Shown here: positions 16,711-25,335 of the stretch, one piece after another
Position numbering within the stretch: the first letter of the stretch is position 1
Layout: the number at the start of each line of letters is the position of its first letter
Assembly: GCF_000733725.1 (NCBI RefSeq)
Contig: NZ_JMQM01000001.1
Span: 310,001-374,000, forward strand
Reading direction: 5' to 3'
Source of the DNA: Nitratireductor basaltis
Lineage (GTDB): Bacteria > Pseudomonadota > Alphaproteobacteria > Rhizobiales > Rhizobiaceae
DNA: 64,000 nt
Notes under the pieces: generated by a model
Database searches by the model: none
What the model saw: the letters and a program-made list of their open reading frames with translations, nothing else
Told to the model about the DNA's origin: nothing
Position numbers and translations under genes: made by a program

Positions 16711-17994
16711 TCACGCCGGTCCAAGGATGAGGTTCGGGAGGAAGAGAACGAGCTCCGGCACGAAGGTGATGAGAAGAAGTGCGGCGATGAGCGGCACGAG
16801 GAAGGGCAGGATCGCCACGGCCACCTTCTCGAATGGAACCTTGCCCACTTCGGCCACGATATAGAGCGCAATCCCCATTGGCGGTGTCGCGATACCGATC
16901 AGCAGGGCCAGCGTGATGATCAGGCCGAAGTGAATGCGGTCGATGCCGAACTGGTCGATGATCGGAAGCAGCATCGGGACCAGGATCAGCTTCGCAGGAA
17001 CACCTTCCACGAAACAGCCGACCACCAGCAGGAAGGCCAGGAGCAGGAGCAGGAACACTGCGCGCGATTCCGTCACCATGAGGACGTGATCGGCCAGTTG
17101 CTGCGGGATCTGCTCGATGGCGAGCAGCCAGCCCATGACGTGGGAAAAGCCGATGATGATCATGATGACGCTGGTGATGGTCATCGTTTCGGTCAGCGCC
17201 TTCCACAACATCGCGAAGGAGAAGGTGCGGTAAACAAAACCGAGGGCAATCGTGTAGACGCAGGCGAGCACGCCAGCTTCCGTTGCCGTTGTGAAGCCGG
17301 TGAGGATAGCGGTCAGGATGATGCCCGGGGCCACGAGTGCGGCGATGCCGTCGATCGCGGCGCGGCCGATCTGAGGCAGGCTCTTGCGCTCTTCGCGCGG
17401 GAATTCACGCTTGAGCGCCACCACATAATTGAAGGCCATCAGGGACAGGCCCACGATGATGCCCGGGATAATGCCGGCCAGAAACAGTCGCGCGACGGAT
17501 GTGTTGGACAGGAATGCGTAGACGACGAGACTGATGGATGGCGGAATTATGGGCCCGACCACCGCGCTGGCCGCGGTGAGCGCTGCCGCGAATGGCGCAG
17601 GATAGCCGCGTTCGCGCATCGCCTTGATCTCGATCGTGCCGAGACCCGCGCAGTCCGCAACGGCAGCTCCGGATACACCTGCAAACAGGAGCGAGGAGAC
17701 GACGTTCACCTGTGCCAAGCCGGCGCGCATATGCCCCACGAGGGCAGACGCGAAGTTGAAGATGCGGTCGGTCATGCCGACCCCGTTCATCAGGTTGCCG
17801 GCCATGATGAAGAAGGGAATGGCAAGCAGGGACGGATTGTCGACGCCGTCCAGCACCTGGAGCGGAATGATGTAGAGCGTGTCGGCAAAGCCCGCATAGA
17901 CGAGTGCGGAGAGGACAGCGATGCCGATTGCCATTGTGATCGGCACGCGCAGAAGGATGAGGGCGACGAAGCCCGCAAAAAGAAGCATGGTCAT
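16711..17994 (-). CDS. TRAP transporter large permease (DctM family)
   Basis: A 427-residue membrane protein with about twelve helices. DctM landmarks include PFFIMAGNLMNGVGMTDRIF near residue 54 and SGAAVADCAGLGTIEIKAM near residue 108. It forms the ion-coupled channel of a TRAP uptake system with the adjacent DctQ and DctP proteins. Gene order on this strand is dctP, dctQ, dctM, nitrilase, RraA-like, all closely spaced, so transport and breakdown are probably co-expressed. Confidence 0.9.
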   Translation of the reverse strand: MTMLLFAGFVALILLRVPITMAIGIAVLSALVYAGFADTLYIIPLQVLDGVDNPSLLAIPFFIMAGNLMNGVGMTDRIFNFASALVGHMRAGLAQVNVVSSLLFAGVSGAAVADCAGLGTIEIKAMRERGYPAPFAAALTAASAVVGPIIPPSISLVVYAFLSNTSVARLFLAGIIPGIIVGLSLMAFNYVVALKREFPREERKSLPQIGRAAIDGIAALVAPGIILTAILTGFTTATEAGVLACVYTIALGFVYRTFSFAMLWKALTETMTITSVIMIIIGFSHVMGWLLAIEQIPQQLADHVLMVTESRAVFLLLLLAFLLVVGCFVEGVPAKLILVPMLLPIIDQFGIDRIHFGLIITLALLIGIATPPMGIALYIVAEVGKVPFEKVAVAILPFLVPLIAALLLITFVPELVLFLPNLILGPA

Positions 17995-18006
17995 GGTTGC
18001 AGAGGC

Positions 18007-18510
18007 CTATATGTCGCCGGCGGGATGATGCGCAGGCGCATCATGTCCCTTCAGGGCGTGGATGAGGTCACTGAAAAACTGCAGCGCGATCAAGGCGCAT
18101 GAGACGAAGAACGGGATGGACAGCCAATATCGCTGCAGCCCAACCATCTCGATATTTCCCACCTGACGCTGGATAAGTGCAGGCGCTTCTCGAAGGATGA
18201 TGAGAAGCAGCGCGATAACCGCCAGATCGACCAGGATCCGCCCGATGCGCTGGGCCAAGGCAGGCATGGCCGACAGTAGGAAATCGACGGTTATATCCTT
18301 GTTTCGCCGATAGACGACGAAAAAGCCAAGGAAGGTCATCCAGACAAACAGGACGATATTGATGGGGAAGACCCAGACCACGCCCTGGCCCAGAAAGGCT
18401 CGGGAGGCGATGTTGAGCGTTGTAGTGATGAGCATCGCCAGCAACGCGGCATTCGCCCCCACAAGAAACAGCCGGTCTATGACGGCCAGTGCGCGGTCTA
18501 TCAAAGGCAT
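18007..18510 (-). CDS. TRAP transporter small permease (DctQ family)
   Basis: A 167-residue protein with four predicted membrane helices. The typical DctQ stretch VFPINIVLFVWMTFLGFFV lies in helix 2 and RNKDITVDFLL follows it. It bridges DctP and DctM. The spacing is 29 bases after dctP and 12 bases before dctM. Confidence 0.85.
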   Translation of the reverse strand: MPLIDRALAVIDRLFLVGANAALLAMLITTTLNIASRAFLGQGVVWVFPINIVLFVWMTFLGFFVVYRRNKDITVDFLLSAMPALAQRIGRILVDLAVIALLLIILREAPALIQRQVGNIEMVGLQRYWLSIPFFVSCALIALQFFSDLIHALKGHDAPAHHPAGDI

Positions 18511-18539
18511 TGAATTCCCCTCGGCTTGATCTCAAAGGA

Positions 18540-19547
18540 TCAGTTCGTCTCACGCGTGGAGCGGACGGCTTCGAGGAAGCCTTCCGGCAGTTCACCGGCT
18601 TCTTCCATCTTCTGGTAGAAGCTTTCCATCCGTGCGACGAAGTCGGAGGTGTCGGGCTCGAAATAGCTGACGTTCTTGGCCTTCATCGTCTCAAGGTCCT
18701 TCTCGGCAGCTTCCATCATGCGCTTCTCGGATTCGGCTGCCATGTCGGCGAAAGCTTCAAGAACCTGGCTGCGCAGTTCGTCCGACAGGGCGTTCCAGCG
18801 CTTGGCATTCGTCATGAAGGCCATGCCCTGCGGATACTCGTCGTGACGGATGACGTGGGGAGCAACCTCATAGAACTTCATCGGCTCGACGAGCGCGATC
18901 GGACTGTTCACCGCATCGACGATGCCACGGCTGATGGACTCGTAGACTTCAGTCCAGGCGAGGGTGCGAACCTCCGCCCCAAGATGACGCCATGCTTCTG
19001 CGGCGAGCTCATCGGGATGCATGCGCAGGCGCGTGCCCTGCATCTCGTCGAGGGACTCCCATGGCTTGTCTGTTACCATTACGCGGTAGGGGCCGCGCAC
19101 GAAGGCTGTCGGCGAGCCGATGAGTGCGATGCCTGCTTCTTCCTCGATGGTCTTGAACCAGCCCTTCACGAGATCGGTTTCCATGAACCGAGCCCAATGC
19201 TCGCGATCATCGAACAGGAAGGGAGCCGAGGTGAACTTCACGTCCGGCACCCATTTCTGCAGATAGCTGCTGCCTTCGGGATAGACGTTGACGGTTCCGA
19301 TCTGAAGCTGCTCGAGCACGGTATCGTCGGAGCCGAGCTGCTCGTTCGGGAAGACTTTCACGGTCAGCTCGCCGCCGGTTTTCTCGTCAACCTTGTCGGC
19401 AAAATACTGGAAAAGCTGACCCTCGATGCTGTCTGGCGGCATCTTGTGCGCCATGCGCCAGGTTTCCGCCTGAGCGGTGGCCATCAGACCGGTTCCGAGA
19501 GCGGATGCCACCAAGGCGGCCATGCAAGTGCGGATTATGCGTTTCAT
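18540..19547 (-). CDS. TRAP transporter substrate-binding protein (DctP family)
   Basis: A 335-residue periplasmic protein with a signal peptide ending near AQAET, residue 28. DctP-family features are WRMAHKMPPDSIEGQ at the start of the mature protein and QGTRLRMHPDE near residue 175, where the Arg normally pairs with a ligand carboxylate. The cargo is therefore expected to be a carboxylate. It is the first gene of the operon; a LysR gene lies 94 bases upstream on the same strand. Confidence 0.88.
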   Translation of the reverse strand: MKRIIRTCMAALVASALGTGLMATAQAETWRMAHKMPPDSIEGQLFQYFADKVDEKTGGELTVKVFPNEQLGSDDTVLEQLQIGTVNVYPEGSSYLQKWVPDVKFTSAPFLFDDREHWARFMETDLVKGWFKTIEEEAGIALIGSPTAFVRGPYRVMVTDKPWESLDEMQGTRLRMHPDELAAEAWRHLGAEVRTLAWTEVYESISRGIVDAVNSPIALVEPMKFYEVAPHVIRHDEYPQGMAFMTNAKRWNALSDELRSQVLEAFADMAAESEKRMMEAAEKDLETMKAKNVSYFEPDTSDFVARMESFYQKMEEAGELPEGFLEAVRSTRETN

Positions 19548-19641
19548 CCTGTTCCCCTTTTTTATGTTTGGTTCAGGGCAGGATTGGTGAGGGGACTAAA
19601 AAAGTCCAAATCAAAAAGATGGGGCTCTGTGATAGATTTTT

Positions 19642-20559
19642 TCAATCAGCAAGGACGAGACCGTCCTCGGGATTGGCTTCCGCCCAGGCGCGGGCCTGCT
19701 GCTGCGCCATGCGCGCGAATTCGTTCTTCAGCGCCATGCGAGGAGAAACTTCGGTCACCGCATAAAAGTTGAGCGGAGGAAACGCAACATCGACCTTGAT
19801 CTCGTGGAGTCTGCCTGAGCCAAGCTCCTCGCGGACCACCGCGCGCGGCATGGGCGCGATACCAAGGCCCTCTCCCGCCATTTTGACGATGGTCGCTATG
19901 GAATTCATGGGATGAATATTGGGTCTGATCTTCGAGTGGAGTTTCAGATGCCGCTCCAACTCCCGATAGGGCAGGGAGCTCTGCGGGAATGTGAGGATCG
20001 GCATGTCGAGAAGCGTGTTGAGCGTGGCTTTCTCGATTGGGAAGGCAGTCGGACTCGCCACCCAAGCTATCGGAAATGCGCAGAGTGGCTCGAAACGCAG
20101 CATCATGTCCGGCTTGTCCTTCATGGCAAGACCGACATCAACACTGTGGTCGCGGACGGCCTGAAGGACGCCTGCGGAGGTGGTCGCCAGAATCTCCAGA
20201 TTGATGCGCGGATAGGCGGAGCGGAATGCCTCCATGAGGTGGATGAACCAGGAATGGATGATGGTGCCTGCGACACCGATCCGCAGCGACCCCGTCAGTT
20301 CCGCATTGGGACCGACGAGCCACTTCATCTCATTGGTGATCTCTATCACGGCTTCGGCATGCGGCAGCAGGAGCCGGCCTTCCCGCGTCAGATGCACGCT
20401 GCGCTTGGAGCGTTCGAAAAGGCGGGTGCCAAGTTCCGCCTCAAGCGCGTTGATGCGCGAGGATATGACGGGCTGGGACGTGTGAAGAAGATCCGCCGCC
20501 TTGCGGAAATTTCGGACTTTCGCCAGACACACAAAGGTCTCGAAAAATCGCAGCTGCAC
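19642..20559 (-). CDS. LysR family transcriptional regulator
   Basis: A 305-residue LysR regulator. The N-terminal helix-turn-helix is FRKAADLLHTSQPVISSRIN near residues 18-37, followed by the linker helix and two-lobed ligand domain. It is encoded on the same strand and directly upstream of the TRAP dctP gene, so it may be co-oriented control of that operon. The usual divergent arrangement of LysR with its target is absent on the other side, where the gamma-glutamylation operon ends with a hairpin. Confidence 0.87.
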   Translation of the reverse strand: MQLRFFETFVCLAKVRNFRKAADLLHTSQPVISSRINALEAELGTRLFERSKRSVHLTREGRLLLPHAEAVIEITNEMKWLVGPNAELTGSLRIGVAGTIIHSWFIHLMEAFRSAYPRINLEILATTSAGVLQAVRDHSVDVGLAMKDKPDMMLRFEPLCAFPIAWVASPTAFPIEKATLNTLLDMPILTFPQSSLPYRELERHLKLHSKIRPNIHPMNSIATIVKMAGEGLGIAPMPRAVVREELGSGRLHEIKVDVAFPPLNFYAVTEVSPRMALKNEFARMAQQQARAWAEANPEDGLVLAD

Positions 20560-20587
20560 GGTCTGTCTGCTTCCTCCCCCGGTAGGT

Positions 20588-20609
20588 GGCCCGGCGCAAA
20601 GGCCGGGCC
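20588..20609 (-). terminator. Hairpin after the eight-gene deoR-to-ADH operon
   Basis: A perfect stem GGCCCGGC with GCCGGGCC and a 6-base loop lies 10 bases beyond the alcohol dehydrogenase stop. It has no T tract but is the only strong hairpin at the end of this operon. Confidence 0.5.
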
Positions 20610-20618
20610 GGTCTCTCG

Positions 20619-21764
20619 TTACAGCACCTTTTCGAACAGATGGCGCAGGTTCTCGCGGTCGAGCGGGACAGGGTTTCCGCCGCAGGACGGGTCTTCAAGC
20701 GCCATTGCAACCAGATCGTCGAGGCGATCCTGCGTCGCGCCCATCTCGCTCAGCTTGCGCGGAATGGCGAAGCTGTCATTGAAGGACTGCACGAATTCGC
20801 AGAACCCCGCAAAGCCGCCCGAGATCCCAAGATAACCTGCGGCCCGGTCAAAGCGGTCGCGGATTTCTGGGGCGTTGAACGCCAAGACCGCTGGCATGCA
20901 AACGGCATTGGTGGTCCCGTGGTGGGTGTTGAAGAGCGCACCAATCGGATGGCTCATCGCGTGGATGGCACCAAGGCCCTTTTGGAAGGCCGTTGCTCCC
21001 ATCATGGCAGCCGACATCATCTGGGCGCGCGCTTCGAGATCATTGCCGTCGGCATAGGCGCGCGGCAGATATTCGATCACGAGGCGCATACCCTCCAGCG
21101 CTATTCCCTGGCTCATCGGGTGGTAATGCGGGCTGGAATAGGCTTCCACGCAATGAGCGAAGGCATCAAGACCGGTACCGGCCGTGATGAAGGGAGGCAT
21201 TCCGACAGTCAGTTCGGGGTCACAGATCACGACACTTGGAAGCACCTTCGGATGGAAGATAATTTTCTTCACGTGGGTCTGCGAGTTCGTGATGACGCTT
21301 GCACGTCCCACTTCCGAGCCGGTTCCTGCAGTTGTCGGGACGGCGACGATGGGAGCAATGGCATCCGCGTTCGCCCTTGTCCACCAGTCGCCGATATCCT
21401 CGAAATCCCAGACTGGCCGCTTCTGACCGGCCATGAATGCGACCATCTTGCCGAGATCCAGCCCGGAGCCGCCGCCAAAAGCGATCACACCGTCGTGGCC
21501 GCCGGCCTTGTATACCGCGATCCCTTCCTCGAGATTCTTCTCGTTGGGGTTCGCATCAACCTGGCTGAAGAGCGCGCGGCCCAGTCCCGCCTCTTCCATG
21601 ATGTCGAGCGCGCGCGCCGTAATGGGCAGGTTGGCCAGCCCCTTGTCGGTGACCAGCAGCGGGCGCTTGATGCCGGCCTGGGCGCAGGCTGCGGGCAGTT
21701 CGGCGATGCGTCCCGCACCAAATTTGATGGCTGTCGGGTAGGACCAGTTTCCGGTGAGACTCAC
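20619..21764 (-). CDS. Iron-containing (group III) alcohol dehydrogenase
   Basis: A 381-residue NAD(P)-dependent iron alcohol dehydrogenase. Nucleotide-binding GGGSGLDLGKM is near residue 97. The metal ligands are in GTGLDAFAHCVEAY (Asp, His) and in GAIHAMSHPIGALFNTHHG (two further His). The GTG start overlaps the stop of the aldehyde dehydrogenase gene (GTGA); longer frames begin inside that gene. It is the last gene of the eight-gene operon. In context it would oxidise the alcohol group of a gamma-glutamylated amino alcohol to the aldehyde. Confidence 0.87.
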   Translation of the reverse strand: MSLTGNWSYPTAIKFGAGRIAELPAACAQAGIKRPLLVTDKGLANLPITARALDIMEEAGLGRALFSQVDANPNEKNLEEGIAVYKAGGHDGVIAFGGGSGLDLGKMVAFMAGQKRPVWDFEDIGDWWTRANADAIAPIVAVPTTAGTGSEVGRASVITNSQTHVKKIIFHPKVLPSVVICDPELTVGMPPFITAGTGLDAFAHCVEAYSSPHYHPMSQGIALEGMRLVIEYLPRAYADGNDLEARAQMMSAAMMGATAFQKGLGAIHAMSHPIGALFNTHHGTTNAVCMPAVLAFNAPEIRDRFDRAAGYLGISGGFAGFCEFVQSFNDSFAIPRKLSEMGATQDRLDDLVAMALEDPSCGGNPVPLDRENLRHLFEKVL

Positions 21765-23140
21765 GATGTGACCTTCTTCAGATGATAGGATTTCGGCCGG
21801 GTCAGGTTGTGGTAGCCAATCACGGAAAGGCCGCCACCGCGCCCGGTATTCTTGCAGCCGGTCCAGCACAGACCCGGATCGAGATAGTCCGCGCGGTTCA
21901 TGAATACGGTGCCGGTCTGCACCTGGTCGCCGACGCGCGCAGCACGGTCCAGATCACGCGTCCACAGGCTGGCGGTCAGACCATACTCACTGTCATTCAT
22001 GAGGCGAATGGCTTCCGCGTCATCCTTGACCGGCATTATGCCGACAACAGGCCCGAAGCTCTCGTCGCGCATCACACGCATGTCATGGCTGACATTGGTC
22101 AGGATCTGGGGCGTCAGATAGGCACCACCGTCATCTTCTGCGAAGCGCTCGATATGAGCCTTCGCACCGCTTGCGACGGCCTCATCGACCTGCGCGCGCA
22201 CTTCTGCGGCGAAACGGGGATGAGCCATCGGTCCGAGCGTCGTGTCGGGATCGAGAGGGTTTCCCAGCTTGTAGCCGTTCACGATCTCAACGGCCTTCTC
22301 GACAAATGCATCGAAAAGGCTCTCATGCACATAGATGCGTTCGATGCCGCAGCAGCACTGGCCGGTGTTGAACATGGCCGCGTCGACAAGACCTGCGACA
22401 GCGGCGTCCAGATCCGCATCCTCCATGACATAGCCGGGGTCCTTGCCGCCCAGCTCGGTGCTCACGCCGGTGAAGGTGCCGGCAGCGGCACGCTCCATGG
22501 CAGCACCGCCACCAACAGAACCGGTGAAGTTGATAAAGTCGAACGCCTTTTCGCCGATCAGGCTCGACGTGGTGTCGTGGTCGAGAAAGACATTGGCGAA
22601 CACATCTTCCGGCACACCGGCCTGATGGAAAGCGCGCGCCATGCGCTCACCGACCAGCAGTGTCTGGGTGGCATGCTTGAGCACCACGGTGTTGCCAGCG
22701 ATCAGCGCCGGGGCAACGGTATTGATCGCAGTCATGTAGGGGTAGTTCCACGGTGCGACCACGAAGACAACGCCGTGCGGCACGCGGCGAATATAGCGTT
22801 TGAACTGCGCGTCTTCGCCAACCTCTATATCTGCAAGCGAATCCGCTGCGATCTGCGCCATGTGGCTCGCACGCTCGTTGAAGCCACCGAACTCCCCGCC
22901 ATAGCGCACGGGCCGGCCCATCATGCGAGCAAGTTCAGGTACAATCTCGTCATTCTGCGCGCCGATGGCGGCAACGCCCGCCATGACAAGCTCGACCCGT
23001 TCGGCCAGCGGCCGAGCGGCCCAGGCAGGCTGTGCGTCGCGAACGCGCCTGATCTCGGCGCGAGCGGCCTCAAGCGAGAGCGCTTCGCGCTCCGCGAAGA
23101 CCGACCCATCAATGGGTGAAATGCAGCGCAATGTTGTCAT
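21761..23140 (-). CDS. Aldehyde dehydrogenase family protein
   Basis: A 459-residue NAD(P)-dependent aldehyde dehydrogenase. Cofactor site VVAPWNYPY is near residue 128. The catalytic Glu is in TELGGKDPGYV and the nucleophilic Cys in the run GQCCCGIERIYVHE near residue 275. It overlaps the alcohol dehydrogenase gene by 4 bases and the glutamine synthetase-like gene by 4 bases. In the proposed pathway it converts the gamma-glutamyl aldehyde to the acid, as PuuC does in the putrescine route. Confidence 0.9.
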   Translation of the reverse strand: MTTLRCISPIDGSVFAEREALSLEAARAEIRRVRDAQPAWAARPLAERVELVMAGVAAIGAQNDEIVPELARMMGRPVRYGGEFGGFNERASHMAQIAADSLADIEVGEDAQFKRYIRRVPHGVVFVVAPWNYPYMTAINTVAPALIAGNTVVLKHATQTLLVGERMARAFHQAGVPEDVFANVFLDHDTTSSLIGEKAFDFINFTGSVGGGAAMERAAAGTFTGVSTELGGKDPGYVMEDADLDAAVAGLVDAAMFNTGQCCCGIERIYVHESLFDAFVEKAVEIVNGYKLGNPLDPDTTLGPMAHPRFAAEVRAQVDEAVASGAKAHIERFAEDDGGAYLTPQILTNVSHDMRVMRDESFGPVVGIMPVKDDAEAIRLMNDSEYGLTASLWTRDLDRAARVGDQVQTGTVFMNRADYLDPGLCWTGCKNTGRGGGLSVIGYHNLTRPKSYHLKKVTS

Positions 23141-24513
23141 GCCCGTTCAAATCCTCTGGCAATTTCCCAATCGGTGACCACCTGGTCGAATGCTTCAATC
23201 TCAACTTCGGCCGCGCGGCAATAGTGATCGACGACATCGTCGCCCATGGCGCCGCGCAACATGGCCGAGTCTTTCAGCTTTTCACGTGCCTCCCGCAGAT
23301 TATGCGGGATGGAAGCGGTGTTGCCGCGATAGACATCGCCGCGCGCTGGCGGCTCCAGCTCCAGACCTTCCTCTATTCCCGCCATGCCCGCGGCAAGCTG
23401 GGCGGCGAGTGCGAGATAGGGGTTCAGGTCCGATCCGCCTATACGGCACTCCATGCGCACCCCCTTGGTGCCTGCGCCACAAAGGCGGAAACCCGCGGTG
23501 CGGTTGTCGACGGACCAGATGATGCGGGTGGGCGCAAAGGTGCCCTTCATGAAGCGCTTGTAGCTGTTGATATAAGGCGCCAGGAAATAGGTGTAATCGG
23601 CGGCATATTTCAGGAGACCCGCCGTATAGCTCTTCATGAGCTTGCTCATGCCGAGTTCGTCAGCTTCATCGAAGAAGGCATTGCGGCCGTCTTTCCAAAG
23701 AGACTGATGGACGTGGCTCGACGAGCCCACGCGGTCATGCCGCCACTTCGGCAGGAACGAAGCTGCGTGCCCCTGCGCGTGGGCGATCTCCTTCACCGCG
23801 TGCTTGGCGATGGTGTGATGGTCGGCCGTGGCAAGCGCATCGGCATAGCGGATATTGAGCTCTTCCTGTCCCGCTTCCGCCTCGCCCTTTGAATTTTCGA
23901 TCGGAATGCCCGCGCGCCACAGATGATTGCGGATGGGACGCATGACATGCTCTTCGCGCGTGGTTTGAAGGATGTGGTAATCCTCATTGTAGCCGCTGAT
24001 GGGCTGGAGATCGCGGAAGCCTGTCTTGCGGATTTCGTCGAAGCTCTTTTCGAAGAGGAAGAACTCCAATTCCGTTGCCATCATCGGGTCGAAGCCCATG
24101 GCTGCCAATCTTTCGACCTGCCGCTTCAGAATGGCGCGGGGGGCATGGGTGATGGCTTCATGCCCATGATGATCGAGGATGTCGCACAACACCATCGCCG
24201 TGCCTTCGAGCCACGGCACGGGGCGGATCGTGGTCAGGTCCGGCTTCATCATGTAGTCGCCGTAACCGCCTTCCCAGGAGGTGGCGGCATAGCCGTCGGG
24301 GGTTGCCATCTCCAGATCGGTCGCCAGGAGATAGTTGCAGCAATGGCTCTCGTCATAGGCACTCTCGACAAAGTGGGCGGCGAGGTATCGCTTGCCCATG
24401 AGACGGCCCTGCATGTCTGGGAAGCAGACAAGAACCGTGTCTATGGCTCCACTTTCCACGGCGGATTGTAGTGCCTCGAAAGTCATGACTGGCTTCATGG
24501 AAGGTGCCTTCAT
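23137..24513 (-). CDS. Glutamine synthetase-like gamma-glutamyl amide ligase
   Basis: A 458-residue member of the glutamine synthetase family, related to PuuA and gamma-glutamyl amine ligases. The metal Glu is in MATELEFFLFEK, His in GSSSHVHQSLW, the substrate Arg region is in RTAGFRLCG, and MECRIGGSDLNPYLALAAQL is typical of the PuuA-like group. Such enzymes join the gamma-carboxyl of glutamate to an amine with ATP. The ATG at 24513 overlaps the preceding stop (ATGA). It lies between an amidohydrolase and aldehyde/alcohol dehydrogenases, so it most likely activates an imported amine or amino alcohol rather than ammonia. Confidence 0.87.
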   Translation of the reverse strand: MKAPSMKPVMTFEALQSAVESGAIDTVLVCFPDMQGRLMGKRYLAAHFVESAYDESHCCNYLLATDLEMATPDGYAATSWEGGYGDYMMKPDLTTIRPVPWLEGTAMVLCDILDHHGHEAITHAPRAILKRQVERLAAMGFDPMMATELEFFLFEKSFDEIRKTGFRDLQPISGYNEDYHILQTTREEHVMRPIRNHLWRAGIPIENSKGEAEAGQEELNIRYADALATADHHTIAKHAVKEIAHAQGHAASFLPKWRHDRVGSSSHVHQSLWKDGRNAFFDEADELGMSKLMKSYTAGLLKYAADYTYFLAPYINSYKRFMKGTFAPTRIIWSVDNRTAGFRLCGAGTKGVRMECRIGGSDLNPYLALAAQLAAGMAGIEEGLELEPPARGDVYRGNTASIPHNLREAREKLKDSAMLRGAMGDDVVDHYCRAAEVEIEAFDQVVTDWEIARGFERA

Positions 24514-25286
24514 CAAATATCGGAAAGGATCGCGCCAAGGCTTTCCGCCAGAAGCGCGTGGATATCGGTTCGTTTGTCGGGATCGGTCAGCAAATCGTTA
24601 CGGACCTCGATCATGACATAGGGGAATGGACCACTTTCGAGCTGGCGTTCGATCGTATGCAGCACACCATCCTTCGGCGCGTAGGGTTCGTTCAGGCGGA
24701 CATCATAAGCGGAGCGGGCACTGCAGTCTGTCGCGAGCGCTTGGGCCAGAGAAGCATCTTCACCATGGAGGAAGCCGATCTCCACCTCTCTCTTCACGCC
24801 ATGGAATACGGGTGTGTAGCTGTGGACGGTGACCAGCACCGGTGGCTTTCTGTCGACTTGCCTTTTGGCGATTAGTCTGTGAACCGCCTGCTGGAAAGGT
24901 TCATAGAGCGCCGATGCGCGCTCCTGTCTTTCGCGCTGCGTTATCCAGCGATTGCCAGGTATCGGGCAGACTTCCGTCTCGTGAGGCATGGCGGAAACGG
25001 CATGCGGAGGACGGTTGCAGTCATAGACGAGGCGGGAGAAACGGGCGGCCACGAGCGGCGCATCGAAAGCGTCCGACAGGCTCACTGCAAGCTCACGAGC
25101 GCCGGGATCCCAGGCGACATGGCTTTCCAGTTGCGCGGAGGTCAGACCCAGATCACCGAGTTTTTCGGGCACGCGGTTGGAGGCATGTTCACAGACGAGC
25201 ACGATCCGGCTCGCTCCATCCGGGTTGATCACCTCGAAGGGCGCACCGTCAGCTTCGCTCAGGAACGGCTTGGTGGCAGGCATCAT
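24513..25286 (-). CDS. N-formylglutamate amidohydrolase family protein
   Basis: A 257-residue protein of the N-formylglutamate amidohydrolase family. Zinc-site candidates are in VLVCEHASNRVPE near residue 30, VAWDPGARELA, and VTVHSYTPVF near residue 153. No histidine-degradation genes are near, so the usual role in histidine catabolism is unlikely. In this operon it would suit hydrolysis of the gamma-glutamyl amide after oxidation, freeing the amino acid and glutamate. ATGs at 25286 and 25283 are both possible; no good ribosome site distinguishes them. Its stop overlaps the start of the ligase gene. Confidence 0.8.
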   Translation of the reverse strand: MMPATKPFLSEADGAPFEVINPDGASRIVLVCEHASNRVPEKLGDLGLTSAQLESHVAWDPGARELAVSLSDAFDAPLVAARFSRLVYDCNRPPHAVSAMPHETEVCPIPGNRWITQRERQERASALYEPFQQAVHRLIAKRQVDRKPPVLVTVHSYTPVFHGVKREVEIGFLHGEDASLAQALATDCSARSAYDVRLNEPYAPKDGVLHTIERQLESGPFPYVMIEVRNDLLTDPDKRTDIHALLAESLGAILSDI

Positions 25287-25335
25287 CACAACAGGAAATG
25301 GTGGCCGGGCGAAAAATTCCGCCCGGCCAGAACCA

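Noticed and set aside
16930-18102. Long plus-strand open frame (390 codons) across the TRAP dctM gene
   Set aside because: Its His/Glu/Asp-rich composition is typical of antisense reading of a membrane protein gene in high-GC DNA.
21782-23119. Long plus-strand open frame (445 codons) opposite the aldehyde dehydrogenase
   Set aside because: It mirrors the ALDH gene, has no family resemblance and no ribosome site; the minus-strand protein has full catalytic motifs.
24513-25286. Histidine-utilisation (hut) function for the N-formylglutamate amidohydrolase-like gene
   Set aside because: No other hut genes are near, and it is co-translated with a PuuA-like ligase.
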